DNA of 64,000 nt from Thalassolituus maritimus (GTDB taxonomy: Bacteria > Pseudomonadota > Gammaproteobacteria > Pseudomonadales > Oceanobacteraceae): NCBI RefSeq assembly GCF_900156675.1, contig NZ_FTOH01000004.1, positions 67,820 to 131,819 of the forward strand, read 5' to 3'. Under the pieces are notes generated by a model. That model did no database searches, had not been told where the DNA came from, and saw nothing but the letters and a program-made list of their open reading frames with translations. The translations under genes were made by a program, and so were the position numbers. Positions 26,102 to 35,839 of this stretch are shown piece after piece; the stretch's first letter is position 1; each line of letters begins with the position of its first letter.

Positions 26102-28275
26102 TACCCCTGAACAGACTTCGATGAATATCCGTAAACATCGTAGTAGCCCGCATAGGAATCAGCGTATTTGGCTTCGCGATCAATATTCACCTGATTCAAC
26201 ACCACACCCAGCACGCGGGCATTATTGTTATCAAGCTTACTCAAGCCATCCTGTGCGAGTTTGTCTTTCGTCGCATCCGCCTTAACAACATAGACAACAC
26301 CGTCTACCAGAGTCGACAAGTACAAGGCATCACTCACGGCCTGCATAGGTGCAGAGTCAATAATAATCCGCTGATAACGCCCACGGAGTGTATCGAGGAT
26401 GTCACGGAAATTCTTCGAACCCAGCAACTCGAGTGGGTTAGGAGGAATCGGTCCGGCAGACACAACATCAATACCCAGTTCTGGGCGCGACTGAATACAT
26501 TCATCCAACATATCCGGGTAAGCAACCGCGTTAGACAGACCCGGAACATTCGGAGCCAACCCTAACTTCTTCGCAACCGACGGACGACGCATGTCGCAGT
26601 CAATCAATAGAGTCTTTTCCATCTGCCCAAAAGCTTCAGCAACATTGGTTGATGTCGTCGTCTTACCTTCGCTCGGCACCGATGAGGTCACCAGAATAAC
26701 CGACGCAGGCTGCTCCATGCTGGCAAGTGTCAGCCCAGTGCGCAAGGTACGAACAGATTCACGAAATCCATCCATCCCTTCACCAACAAAAGCGCGCACC
26801 ATCTGCTCTGCATCGCCCGCATCATGCTTCTTACCTACCAGAGGCAACAGCCCAAGCATAGGCACGTCAAGCTTACGCTCAACATCGTCCAGATTCTTGA
26901 TGGTTGAATCGAGAATATCCAACAGTAGCGCGAGAGCCACGCCAAACATTCCGCTCACGACTAATGCCAGCAACACTATCAACTTACGTTTAGGCTTTAC
27001 AGGTGAAGCAGGTTCGACAGCAGGGTCAACCACGCGAGCATTAGCGGTTTGTAAATCGCCTGTTGCTGTGGTTTCACTGATACGGCTGAAAAAAGCATCA
27101 TATAGTTGTTTGTTCGTGCGAACTTCACGCTGATACTCGTTAAGCATAAACTCCGTACGGTTAATATCCTTAACATCCGATTTGGCATGGGTGAATGCAA
27201 TTTGCAGAGACGTTTCCTTTGCCTTTGCCACCAAATACTTACTTTCAATGGATGTAGCAATCCGCTTCATCTGCGTTAAAACAGACTCACGAACCGCCTC
27301 GAGATCAGATTCCGCAGCGATCATCTTAGGATGAAGCGGACCATAGCGCTTTTTCAGTTCAGAAACTTTCAGTTCGGCCTGAGTCTCTGCATCACGCAGA
27401 TTAACGACAACGGGGTTACTGATGATACTTGGCAAACTCGAAAGGTTCTCGAAGGTCAATTCACCCAACGCCACCAGTTGTTGATACGTCCCTTCAAGCT
27501 CGAGCCGCTGGGAGCGCGCCTCGACTAGTTTCTCAGTAATCTGATCAATCTCTTTTGCAACCAGTGTACTTACGCCTTCAACATCTACGAGGTTATTCTC
27601 TTCCCGATACTCTTGAAGCCTGCGTTCTGATTCTTCAAGTTTAGCCTTGAGGCCTCCTAGCCTGTCAGTCAGCCAACCCGCAGCCTGCTGTGTTACTTTG
27701 ACTTTTGCATCTAACTGGCTCTCAATGAACTGGTTTGCGATCTCATTGGCAATATTGGCGGCCAGTGCAGGAGATTTGCTTTCAACCGACACCTTAACCA
27801 ATTGGGTTTTACGAATGGGTGAAACTTCAATTACCGACATCAAAGTGTCAATGGTATCGGAGATAATATCTTCTTCGGTTGCGGGTTCCCCCTCTCCCAT
27901 CACCACTTCTCTCAGCGAGAAAGATTTTTTATTGCTCGGGTGGTGGCGATTAAACTCCGCTACATCGGTAAGCTTCATTTTTTTAACAACACGGCGAGCC
28001 AACTCTCGGGACTTAAGGATCTCAAATTGCGTTTTGAAGTACTCATCACTCTGGCTCGCGAGTCCATATACTTCTTCTATGGAAAGTACTTTAGCTTCCT
28101 CAGCTTCGATCATAATCGTTGCGGTTGCTTGATACAAAGGGGTCAAAACAAGAGCGACAAGGGCAGCGATCGCAGAAATTACAAGACTGAAGAGTACAAT
28201 TTTCTTCAATTGCCGGCGCACGACCTGCCAATAGTGCGTGAGGTTAACAACCTCAACGCCAGACTGATTATTCAT
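26101..28275 (-). CDS. wzc: Wzc/VpsO-like polysaccharide co-polymerase and tyrosine autokinase
   Basis: Inner-membrane co-polymerase that controls chain length and couples polymerisation to export. In 724 aa it has an N-terminal Wzz domain with membrane segments (about 28-50 and 430-450), a long coiled-coil periplasmic region, and a BY-kinase domain. That domain has Walker A SSVPSEGKTT (531-540), Walker A' LLIDCDMRRP (556-565) and Walker B IIIDSAP (637-643). A tyrosine cluster ends the protein (Y704, 708, 711, 712, 715, 717), the usual autophosphorylation site. It follows the Wza-like gene by 36 bp. Confidence 0.95.
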   Translation of the reverse strand: MNNQSGVEVVNLTHYWQVVRRQLKKIVLFSLVISAIAALVALVLTPLYQATATIMIEAEEAKVLSIEEVYGLASQSDEYFKTQFEILKSRELARRVVKKMKLTDVAEFNRHHPSNKKSFSLREVVMGEGEPATEEDIISDTIDTLMSVIEVSPIRKTQLVKVSVESKSPALAANIANEIANQFIESQLDAKVKVTQQAAGWLTDRLGGLKAKLEESERRLQEYREENNLVDVEGVSTLVAKEIDQITEKLVEARSQRLELEGTYQQLVALGELTFENLSSLPSIISNPVVVNLRDAETQAELKVSELKKRYGPLHPKMIAAESDLEAVRESVLTQMKRIATSIESKYLVAKAKETSLQIAFTHAKSDVKDINRTEFMLNEYQREVRTNKQLYDAFFSRISETTATGDLQTANARVVDPAVEPASPVKPKRKLIVLLALVVSGMFGVALALLLDILDSTIKNLDDVERKLDVPMLGLLPLVGKKHDAGDAEQMVRAFVGEGMDGFRESVRTLRTGLTLASMEQPASVILVTSSVPSEGKTTTSTNVAEAFGQMEKTLLIDCDMRRPSVAKKLGLAPNVPGLSNAVAYPDMLDECIQSRPELGIDVVSAGPIPPNPLELLGSKNFRDILDTLRGRYQRIIIDSAPMQAVSDALYLSTLVDGVVYVVKADATKDKLAQDGLSKLDNNNARVLGVVLNQVNIDREAKYADSYAGYYDVYGYSSKSVQG

Positions 28276-28311
28276 ATAGTGTTTCCTGGTACATGATGCA
28301 TTCTCTGATAA

Positions 28312-28857
28312 TCAAAAGAAGCCTTGCTCAACCGTAATTACATCTCCAGGTCGTACAACGTCAGCTATGTTAGCCCGATTCTTCTTAATAGAAGGCCCAC
28401 CATCTAACTCTACCTGCTTGACGCTCAAATCATGCACGACAAATATTTTGTTTTTAGAGGCACGCTCAGTTAAGCCGCCCGCAATGGAAATCGCTCTGTC
28501 TATTGTCAATCCTGGATGAAAGGAATAGCTGCCAGGTTTACGTACCTCGCCTGTAACGTAAAAAGGCCTGTATTCCATAATAGAGACCGTCACACTAGGA
28601 TCGACAAGATAAGGGCCTCTAAGCCTCTCAACAAGCCTTATTTCAAGCTCTTTAGGACTCAGCCCCGTGACTTCTATATCCCCTAACAGTGGGTAAGATA
28701 CTGTGCCAGACAGTCCAATTCTTAACTCAAGACTCAGATCGGGCTCATCGTAGACACTGATAGAAATCAGGTCACCAGCACCCAGGCGGTAGGCATTTTC
28801 GGTAGCAAGTACATTAAGCGAACAAGTGACTAAAAGCAGGCTCAGAAGGCGCAGCAT
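28312..28857 (-). CDS. wza: Polysaccharide export protein, Wza/VpsN-like, short form
   Basis: Predicted outer-membrane or periplasmic export component of 181 aa. It has a signal sequence (residues 1-18, ending VLATE), a Poly_export domain (YRLGAGDLISISVYDEPDLS to VDPSVTVSIMEY) and one SLBB domain (PFYVTGEVRKPGSYSF). It is half the size of E. coli Wza and lacks the extra SLBB domains and C-terminal transmembrane helix, like other short exporters that pair with a separate beta-barrel. A possible lipobox (LVTC) has a poor -1 residue. The adjacent beta-barrel gene could supply the pore. Confidence 0.9.
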   Translation of the reverse strand: MLRLLSLLLVTCSLNVLATENAYRLGAGDLISISVYDEPDLSLELRIGLSGTVSYPLLGDIEVTGLSPKELEIRLVERLRGPYLVDPSVTVSIMEYRPFYVTGEVRKPGSYSFHPGLTIDRAISIAGGLTERASKNKIFVVHDLSVKQVELDGGPSIKKNRANIADVVRPGDVITVEQGFF

Positions 28858-28924
28858 GGTGGTTCTCTTTCTATAAAATCAAATCAGTATAGGAGCCTAT
28901 ATCGCGCCCCTACACTCGTGACAT

Positions 28925-30130
28925 TCAGATAGCGAGCTTCAAGCCCAGAGTTACAACCTGCTGATCATAGTCCAGACCAGCTTCTGACGAATCACGCTCG
29001 GCCTGCCTAATACGGCCATAAACATCAAGGGTCTTAGCTGGGGAATAGGTACCGGTTATACTGTAGGACAGGGTATCGTCTTCTCGATTATTTACTTCGT
29101 TATAGTAGGTATCACTCGCAAGCGAGACATCCGTAGTTAGGGAAAAGAACTCGGAAAACTCATGTTTCCAACTAACCATCGAATATTTAGTATCAATGTA
29201 GTTACCTACACTACTCGCTTCGTTCGATGCCTGAGAAGTGAACACCGTAATCGCTGAGTAGGTGCGAGGCGTCCATACTCCCATAACTTCCCAACTTAAC
29301 GTCTTATCAGAATCAACGTCGTCTGAATCGAAGTTACGTTGCGCAGCACCCACTTTGGCACTACCACTCAGCTTACCTGTAAGATCGTAAGACATACCCA
29401 CCAGCGCTTTGGTCAGGCTACCTTCACGACCTTCGGTGATGATGTTGTCTTCGTTGTAGTCAATATTTGCTGTGCTCAAATCAATCAGGAAGTTGCTTCG
29501 ATCACTCACGTAAATCGCGGTATCAACACTCAACGTTGTTTTAACATGGTCGCGGTTATCGGTCGCAGCAACGTTCAGGTTGTTCTGGTATTCTTTTTCA
29601 TAACGGTTCAGACCAAAGGTCATGTTGAACAGCGCATTGGCGCTACCGTATGTGAAAGCAGCATCCCAGATGTCTTCGTCGTATTCATCAGGGTCTTTGA
29701 TCTCAAGAGCTGCCGAACCCTCGGTAGTACCCGCACCACGAGCATCGTGCAGAGAGTTCACCTGTGCACTCAATGCCAGAGCATGACGGGAAGTCATTTC
29801 GAAATCAGCGCCGACATTGATCCGAGTATCCGTGTAGTTATCGTCTTCATCTGAAGAATAGGTACCTTTCTCGGCAGCAAAGCCTAACGCTAGTTGGGTC
29901 TGACCTAAATCGGCAGCAACGGCAACCGCTGGAGAAAGACGAGTTACAGTGGACGATTGCTGAGTTTCTTCAGGTTGCAGGTAAACGTTGTCGTTGTCTT
30001 GTACGGATATAGCAACGGAGGGCAGTAAAGTGATACCACTATCGAGTAGAATGCCCTGCGGCTCAACTGCCTGTGCGCCAAAGCTGGCGACCATTACAGC
30101 AACACTGAGCGGTATTTTTACAGACTTCAT
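28925..30130 (-). CDS. Outer membrane beta-barrel protein, VpsM-like
   Basis: Predicted exopolysaccharide-associated outer-membrane barrel of 401 aa. ATG 30130 gives a clean signal peptide (MKSVKIPLSVAVMVASFGAQA) and has AGGGG upstream; the longer frame to 30241 does not look like protein. After the signal come alternating beta strands rich in aromatic and acidic residues. The last strands (SYSITGTYSPAKTLDVYGRI and QVVTLGLKLAI) give a barrel-like hydrophobic C-terminus. The BBP2-type porin family is the best guess. Gene order (sugar transferase, barrel, Wza, Wzc, VpsP) matches Vibrio vpsL-M-N-O-P. Confidence 0.8.
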   Translation of the reverse strand: MKSVKIPLSVAVMVASFGAQAVEPQGILLDSGITLLPSVAISVQDNDNVYLQPEETQQSSTVTRLSPAVAVAADLGQTQLALGFAAEKGTYSSDEDDNYTDTRINVGADFEMTSRHALALSAQVNSLHDARGAGTTEGSAALEIKDPDEYDEDIWDAAFTYGSANALFNMTFGLNRYEKEYQNNLNVAATDNRDHVKTTLSVDTAIYVSDRSNFLIDLSTANIDYNEDNIITEGREGSLTKALVGMSYDLTGKLSGSAKVGAAQRNFDSDDVDSDKTLSWEVMGVWTPRTYSAITVFTSQASNEASSVGNYIDTKYSMVSWKHEFSEFFSLTTDVSLASDTYYNEVNNREDDTLSYSITGTYSPAKTLDVYGRIRQAERDSSEAGLDYDQQVVTLGLKLAI

Positions 30131-30212
30131 AGTATTCCCCTTAAAAATCAAGACTCTGCACAGGCAAAGCCTCAGTATCCATTTGCCATCCATTCGCCAG
30201 GTTGCGAGCAAG

Positions 30213-30620
30213 TCAGGCCGGTTTAGATCTCGACCAGACAAACCTTACTGACAAGTACCCCAATGCTCCTGTCAGTAGCCCCAATGATCCGAATGCAAGA
30301 TCAAGCAATTCAAAACGCCGTGAGGCCAGAACGTACTGAAGGCCTTCATCCAGCGACAAGGCTGCTACCAGCACGCAACAAACGCCAATGGTACGCGTAA
30401 TTGGCGCTAAATCTAACACCCGTTCCGATGCAAAACAAGCCAATACGGCCAAGATAGCCGACAATGTAAAATGCATGCTTTTGTCGCCACCGAGCCAGGC
30501 TTCCAGCCCGTGTATCTGCGTTAAGCCAATCTCAGCCGACTTGCACGCACTTAACACGATTAATCCGATGGCATAGACCAGAAACAACACGGCTGGCCAC
30601 CGCTGTGCTTCTGCCTTCAT
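30213..30620 (-). CDS. VanZ-like small membrane protein
   Basis: A 135-aa protein with about four membrane segments (LFLVYAIGLIVLSAC; FTLSAILAVLACF; IGVCCVLVAALSL; LGLLTGALGYLSV). GGDKSMHFTLSAIL and SLDEGLQYVLASRRFELLDL match the VanZ-like pattern of charged residues between helices. VanZ-like proteins recur in polysaccharide loci, but their role is unknown. It starts 3 nt after the sugar transferase stop. Confidence 0.75.
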   Translation of the reverse strand: MKAEAQRWPAVLFLVYAIGLIVLSACKSAEIGLTQIHGLEAWLGGDKSMHFTLSAILAVLACFASERVLDLAPITRTIGVCCVLVAALSLDEGLQYVLASRRFELLDLAFGSLGLLTGALGYLSVRFVWSRSKPA

Positions 30621-30623
30621 TAT

Positions 30624-32027
30624 CTAGTGAACGTGTTTCCCGACAAACCCTTTAAAGAAGGTCAGCACGACAATTTTCACATCCATCCACAACGACCAGT
30701 TACGGATATAATCCAGATCGTACTCAACACGCCCTTCCATCTTATCCAGCGTATCTGTTTCGCCGCGATAACCGTTGATTTGTGCCCAGCCGGTAATACC
30801 TGGTTTCACTTTGTGGCGCAGCATGTAGTACGGAATCAGTTTCCGATACTCTTCGTTGTGCGCAACCGCGTGAGGCCGAGGGCCAACCACCGACATACTA
30901 CCCTGCAAAACATTAATAAATTGTGGCAACTCATCCAGCGACGTCTTGCGGATAAAGGCACCAACTGGGGTAATACGCGCATCGCCTTTGATCGCCTGCA
31001 TCACCTTATCGCCGTTATCCATGGTCGTCATACTGCGGAATTTCCAGACCTCAATCCGACGACCATCCAGTCCATAACGAATCTGTTTAAAGACAACCGG
31101 CCCTTTAGAAGTGAACTTCACAGCCCCAGCAATAACCAGCATAGGAATAGCTATCACAGTAAGCACAGCCAACGAAAAGATAATATCGAACATCCGCTTA
31201 AGAACGTCATTGATGCCAAAGATAGGCGAGTCGTACACGCTCAGCGTCTGCATGTGGCCAACCTCGCTCAGGCGGGCATGCAGCAGATTGTACGTAAAGA
31301 AATCAGGGATAAGGTGAACAGATGCCGTTGTGTCACCGCATTTTTCCAGAATCTCAGCAATGCGTACCTGGGCTTTAAGCGGCAGAGCGATAAAGATCAC
31401 TTCAAACTTACCCGACTGAGTGAGATGAATCAGTTCGTCGATGGTTCCCATCAGCTCGACATCATCGTATTCAGCCATGATCCGTTCATCACAACGATCA
31501 TCAAAGAAGCCCCAGAACTGATAGCCAAGCTCTGGGCTCCGATCAATCTGCTTGCGCATTTCGATAGCGGCTTCATTCACACCGACAATGGCAACCCGGC
31601 GAGTGTTATAACCGCGCAACCGGATCTCTTTGAGAAAAAGCCTGAAAATCAGGCGCCAGGTACTCAGAAAAACTAAAGCACCTACCATCCAGGTCCCCAT
31701 GACGAGGCGAGAAAAATCCTCCGAGACCTTGGCAAAGAATGCCAGGACAATAAGACCAGTGGCAACCAGCACCCAGGCAGACGAAGTCACTGTGATCATA
31801 CGAAGCGCCGTCGCAGCGCGCCAGGAGCGGTAAACCTCCAGAGACTCAGCCACGAGAAGATAGCTCATTGAAGCAATAAGGCCCGCTGTCAGGTAGCCAA
31901 TGTGCGGAGTAATCTCGTAGCCAATCACACAGACGAACAGGGTCATCAGAATGATGGAAAGGTCTATGACACGATAAAGAACTCCAAAAGAGTTCTCATT
32001 CGAGCGGATGAGTCCTTGTTTCGTCAT
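30624..32027 (-). CDS. wcaJ: Undecaprenyl-phosphate sugar phosphotransferase (WcaJ/VpsL type)
   Basis: Starts the repeat unit by moving a sugar-1-phosphate, usually glucose, onto undecaprenyl phosphate at the inner membrane. The 467 aa hold four N-terminal membrane segments, a CoA-binding-like domain ([19 protein letters not shown], about 140-160), a fifth segment near 280-300 and the C-terminal transferase domain ([61 protein letters not shown]). The ATG has AGAGGT upstream. It heads the vps-like export module; the 230-bp region before it probably holds the promoter. Confidence 0.94.
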   Translation of the reverse strand: MTKQGLIRSNENSFGVLYRVIDLSIILMTLFVCVIGYEITPHIGYLTAGLIASMSYLLVAESLEVYRSWRAATALRMITVTSSAWVLVATGLIVLAFFAKVSEDFSRLVMGTWMVGALVFLSTWRLIFRLFLKEIRLRGYNTRRVAIVGVNEAAIEMRKQIDRSPELGYQFWGFFDDRCDERIMAEYDDVELMGTIDELIHLTQSGKFEVIFIALPLKAQVRIAEILEKCGDTTASVHLIPDFFTYNLLHARLSEVGHMQTLSVYDSPIFGINDVLKRMFDIIFSLAVLTVIAIPMLVIAGAVKFTSKGPVVFKQIRYGLDGRRIEVWKFRSMTTMDNGDKVMQAIKGDARITPVGAFIRKTSLDELPQFINVLQGSMSVVGPRPHAVAHNEEYRKLIPYYMLRHKVKPGITGWAQINGYRGETDTLDKMEGRVEYDLDYIRNWSLWMDVKIVVLTFFKGFVGKHVH

Positions 32028-32257
32028 AACTACCTCTGACTACGAATTCCTTTTTTTGCGCCACATAGTGATTCGTGACGTAACTTTATGTGAATTATGT
32101 GACGGGGGTCTGAAAGTGTCCATCCCCCGTATGGGTAAAGTTACCGTCAGGCGAGTGACAATCGTTCTATTCGTACGATTCGTGAACGACTTTGTCGCAA
32201 TTGCACAATTTTCAGATGACGCAGATTAAAGGCATTCCATGACAAAGAAATGAATTG
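32028..32257 (-). promoter_or_regulatory. Likely promoter/leader region of the export module
   Basis: A 230-bp non-coding stretch upstream of wcaJ. It contains an ACGGGGG/CCCCCGT hairpin (32102-32130, 15-nt loop), a TCGTACGA palindrome within CGTTCTATTCGTACGATTCG, and several TGTGA/GTGAC-like half-sites (ATTCGTGACG, ATTATGTGACG, GAGTGACAAT). Such sites could bind a polysaccharide regulator. No family consensus or clear -35/-10 pair was recognised. Confidence 0.4.
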
Positions 32258-33664
32258 TCACGGAATAACTACTTGAGAATCAGTAAATTGGCGTTGAATC
32301 TTACTCCTCAGCGCGGCTTTCGCCTCATCATCACCATGAACAATGCGTACAGTTTTGGGGCGGTAGCGCATACGCTTAATAAAGTTCAGCAAATCCTTCT
32401 GATCCGCATGAGCACTGTACCCAGACAAGGTATACACACCCGCCCGAATGTCTGTTTTCTCGCCGTCCAGGTAGACATACCCACCTCGCGGGCCGTACTT
32501 CTGAATGTCCCTGCCCGGTGTCCCCTGAGCCTGATACCCCACAAACACAACATCAGTGCGTTTATCGGGTAACAAAGCCTTCAGGTAGTTCATCATCCGT
32601 CCACCTGCGCACATGCCACTTGCGGCAATCACGATGGCTGGCTTTCCCGTATTGGCCAGATATTCGACGGTCTGAACATGCTCCCGGTGAGATTCGATGG
32701 TAGTCAGCTGCTCAAACGACAAAGGATGCCGGCCAGATCGGAGGCGCTGCCTTGCCTCGGCATCCCAAAGCCTCTTTAAAGACCGATAGTGAGCTGTGAA
32801 TTCAGCAGCTAATGGAGAATCGACAATGATATCAAGAGATTCCCACAGGGCTGCTTGCTCGTCATTTGTCGACTTGTGTGTTGCCCGGTGAATGATCTCC
32901 TCGATCTCATACAGCAGCTCCTGCGTGCGCCCAATCGAAAATGCCGGAATCAGAACCGTACCCCGATTCTTGAGGCAGCGCTCGATCGTCTTCTGCAAAC
33001 GTTGTCGACGGGTTCTCCTGCCCTCGTGGCACTTATCACCGTAAGTACTCTCAATCACCAGATCATCGCAACGATACGGCGACTTAGGCGCGGGCAGTAG
33101 TGGCGAATACGGCGCCCCGAGATCCCCCGAAAACACGACACGTTTTGAGCCACGTAACTTCTCACCCACAGCGCATTCAACATACGCAGAACCAAGAATA
33201 TGCCCTGCGCGCTGAAACTTGAGTTGCAGCGCAGGGATAGAAGCAGGAACGAACCACTCCTTAAAGGGCACAGCAATCAACTGCTTATCCAGCAAACGCA
33301 AGAAGTTATTAATCAGAGACTCGTCACGGGTAACACCGACCTTCAGAGCATCTTCCAACACCAGGGGCAACAATTGAGCTGTTGCTTCAGTGGCGTAGAT
33401 AGGGCCAGAAAAACCCGCCGCCATCAGATAAGGAATACGCCCGACGTGATCAATGTGACAGTGAGTGACGACTAACGCCCTAACCCTCGATATATCGAAA
33501 TCGATGGGCGACTCGCCCCTGGCCAGACCTTCAGAAATGGCCTCGCCCTCAGCGCCCTGAAACATACCGCAATCAATAAGAATGGCGTCGCCAGAATCCA
33601 GCGTCAGCCGGTGGCAAGAACCCGTGACGCCATCAACCGCGCCGTGGTGAGAGATTTTGTACAT
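32258..33664 (-). CDS. MBL-fold/beta-CASP RNA-processing-type hydrolase
   Basis: Predicted zinc-dependent nuclease of 468 aa. ATG 33664 (MYKISHHGAVDGVTGSC; AAGGAAG upstream) is the start; the longer frame only reads repeat DNA. The metal motif HCHIDH lies at 68-73, followed by a beta-CASP domain (VVFSGDLGAPYSPLLP; VLIPAFSIGRTQELLYEI; ASGMCAGGRMMNYLKALL) and an RMMBL tail with YSAHADQKDLLNFI. The family includes bacterial relatives of CPSF73/Ysh1 and RNase J-like enzymes. It sits alone between the wcaJ promoter and repeat array C, so a link to polysaccharide regulation is only positional. Confidence 0.9.
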   Translation of the reverse strand: MYKISHHGAVDGVTGSCHRLTLDSGDAILIDCGMFQGAEGEAISEGLARGESPIDFDISRVRALVVTHCHIDHVGRIPYLMAAGFSGPIYATEATAQLLPLVLEDALKVGVTRDESLINNFLRLLDKQLIAVPFKEWFVPASIPALQLKFQRAGHILGSAYVECAVGEKLRGSKRVVFSGDLGAPYSPLLPAPKSPYRCDDLVIESTYGDKCHEGRRTRRQRLQKTIERCLKNRGTVLIPAFSIGRTQELLYEIEEIIHRATHKSTNDEQAALWESLDIIVDSPLAAEFTAHYRSLKRLWDAEARQRLRSGRHPLSFEQLTTIESHREHVQTVEYLANTGKPAIVIAASGMCAGGRMMNYLKALLPDKRTDVVFVGYQAQGTPGRDIQKYGPRGGYVYLDGEKTDIRAGVYTLSGYSAHADQKDLLNFIKRMRYRPKTVRIVHGDDEAKAALRSKIQRQFTDSQVVIP

Positions 33665-33708
33665 ATATCTTCCTTGATATGTGTTTTGTTGAGGTCGCGT
33701 GACCTTTA

Positions 33709-34760
33709 AAAACCTGTAGGAGAAAATCAGCCAGCTTGCTCCATCCATGTGGGAGCGAATCAGCCGAAGGCTATTCGCGAAACCTATCGCTATTAGCCAG
33801 GCAAGCTGGCTGAATAGCTCCCACAAAGACTGTCTAATTCCCTGTGGGAGAAAATCAACCAGCCAGCTCCACCCCTGTGGGAGAAAATCAACCAGCCTGC
33901 TCCACCCATGTGGGAGCGAATCAGCGAGCCTACTCCATCCCTGTGGGAGCGAATCAGCCGAAGGCTATTCGCGAAACCTATCGCTATTAGCCAGGCAAGC
34001 TGGCTGAATAGCTCCCACAAAGACTGTCTAATTCCCTGTGTGAGAAAATCAACCAGCCTGCTCCACCCATGCGGGAGCGAATCAGCGGGCTTGCTCCATC
34101 CCTGTGGGAGCGAATCAGCCGAAGGCTATTCGCGAAACCTATCGCTATTAGCCAGGCAAGCTGGCTGAATAGCTCCCACAAAGACTGTCTAATTCCCTGT
34201 GGGAGAAAATCAGCCAGCCAGCTCCACCCCTGTGGGAGAATATCAACCAGCCTGCTCCACCCCTGTGGGAGAATATCAACCAGCCTGCTCCACCCATGTG
34301 GGAGCGAATCAGCCGAAGGCTATTCGCGAAGCCTATCGCTATTAGCCAGGCAAGCTGGCTGAATAGCTCCCACAAAGACTGTCTAATTCCCTGTAGGAGA
34401 AAATCAACCAGCCTGCTCCACCCATGTGGGAGGCAATCAGCGGGCCTGCTCCACCCATGTGAGAGCGAATCAGCGGGCTTGCTCCACCCATGTGGGAGCG
34501 AATCAGCCGAAGGCTATTCGCGAAGCCTATCGCTATTAGCCAGGCAAGCTGGCTGAATAGCTCCCACAAAGACTGTCTAATTCCCTGTGGGAGAATATCA
34601 ACCAGCCTGCTCCACCCATGTGGGAGCGAATCAGCGGGCTTGCTCCATCCCTGTGGGAGCGAATCAGCCGAAGGCTATTCGCGAAATCTATCGCTCAAGC
34701 TTCGCGTTGAGCTCCTACAAGGGCTATGTAACCACTCCTGCAGGAGCTTATCAACCAGAG
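33709..34760. repeat. REP-like doublet array C
   Basis: Six copies of the head TGTGGGAGCGAATCAGCCGA at 33748, 33942, 34103, 34297, 34491 and 34652, so spacings are 194, 161, 194, 194 and 161 bp. The 33-bp difference equals one inner sub-repeat (for example TGTGGGAGAAAATCAACCAG followed by CCTGCTCCACCC). Five copies have the second palindrome (TTAGCCAGGCAAGCTGGCT); the sixth ends in a different GTAG-type hairpin (CTCAAGCTTCGCGTTGAGCTCCTAC). Nested reading frames across the array are repeat translation, not genes. It fills the gap between the GT2 and hydrolase genes. Confidence 0.9.
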
Positions 34761-34839
34761 ACTATTAGCAGTTACCTCTGCTCCTGGCAAACGTCGATGT
34801 TCACACCTCGATAATAGAGTTAAAGTTTCTGGGTACTTC

Positions 34840-35835
34840 TCAAAAAAAATTCTTCAGTCGATTTTTTATCGAAATATAAAGTGACTTTAGCGCCAACCGC
34901 CCATTGACAGTCATATTCTTCGGTCTCGCAACAATTTCAGCCAAGGCGTGTGGATTTTCTTTACTTAGCAAGATCGTCGCTTCTTGCAACTGCTCTTGAT
35001 ACCCCTCAAGCAGAGCAGCGCTTTCGACATGATAAGTACCCCAACTAATCTGTGTACGATACATATCAATAATATTTATAACTGCTTCCTTACCTAGACT
35101 TTTATAACATGTAACAGCCAATGCATAAGCTCTATATGTCTCTACATAAGCCCAACAGTTTTCCATTTGGGTTGTTACACTAGAATCGACAAGTACATAT
35201 TCATGCAATTGTTCATTTAGCAAGTACACAGAATCTGCATTGTAAAAACATCCAAGATTTAACAGAAGATCTTCATTGATACTTTGACGCCAAGGAAAAT
35301 GCAAATCAAACCAAGGCTCAATTACTGACCTTTTAAACAGCTTATTCCAAAGCATCCCAGTTCCAAAATCAAACGCACAAAAACGCTCAAAAACATCAGA
35401 TGTTACCTTTGCTGAGCGTTGAAATCTTAATTTAGGGGCAATCACTTTACGCTCTGGTGTTACACGATCGGAACCGCATACAACAATATCAACATCATTG
35501 CTTTCAGCAGCGGATAGCATCCCATCAAACATCTTTGCGCGGGCAAAGTCATCCGCGTCCAAAAAACCGATCCAAGATGCCTTAGACACCTTCAAGCCCG
35601 CCAAACGTGCCTCATGAACACCTTTATTTTCTGGTAAGTGCACCGGAATGATTTTCGCGTTGTCATTCGCCAACCGGTCAATTACTACGCCGGAATCGTC
35701 AGTGGACGCATCGTTAACTATGATGATCTCAATATCTTTCAAGGTCTGGTTTAATAGTGACTCAATACTCCGAACCAGCTTTTCTCCTGCATTAAATACC
35801 GGAACAATGATAGAAACCTCAGGAGATACAGACAT
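34840..35835 (-). CDS. Glycosyltransferase family 2
   Basis: Adds a sugar to the lipid-linked repeat unit at the cytoplasmic face. The 331-aa protein (ATG 35835, AGGTGG 8 nt upstream; a GTG four codons earlier is less likely) has a GT-A fold. Visible motifs are VSIIVPVFNAGEKLVRSIES, IIIVNDASTDDSG (about 38-50), and the metal-binding WIGFLDADDFARAKMF near 90. The C-terminal half is helical and unassigned. The start lies just past the pyruvyltransferase stop. AT content is higher than in the sugar-nucleotide genes. Confidence 0.9.
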   Translation of the reverse strand: MSVSPEVSIIVPVFNAGEKLVRSIESLLNQTLKDIEIIIVNDASTDDSGVVIDRLANDNAKIIPVHLPENKGVHEARLAGLKVSKASWIGFLDADDFARAKMFDGMLSAAESNDVDIVVCGSDRVTPERKVIAPKLRFQRSAKVTSDVFERFCAFDFGTGMLWNKLFKRSVIEPWFDLHFPWRQSINEDLLLNLGCFYNADSVYLLNEQLHEYVLVDSSVTTQMENCWAYVETYRAYALAVTCYKSLGKEAVINIIDMYRTQISWGTYHVESAALLEGYQEQLQEATILLSKENPHALAEIVARPKNMTVNGRLALKSLYISIKNRLKNFF

Positions 35836-35839
35836 GCAA

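Noticed and set aside
30627-31676. Long plus-strand frame (349 aa) opposite wcaJ
   Set aside because: It is the antisense of a conserved sugar transferase, with an unlikely composition rich in His, Asn and Arg and no family motif.
32028-32257. Possible c-di-GMP riboswitch before the export module
   Set aside because: A hairpin is present, but the conserved GEMM core and tetraloop receptor could not be found.
33747-34768. Many overlapping short reading frames with near-identical peptides (starting MWELFSQLAWLIAIG) on both strands
   Set aside because: They are translations of REP array C. The peptides repeat because the DNA repeats, there are no ribosome sites, and both strands are equally open.
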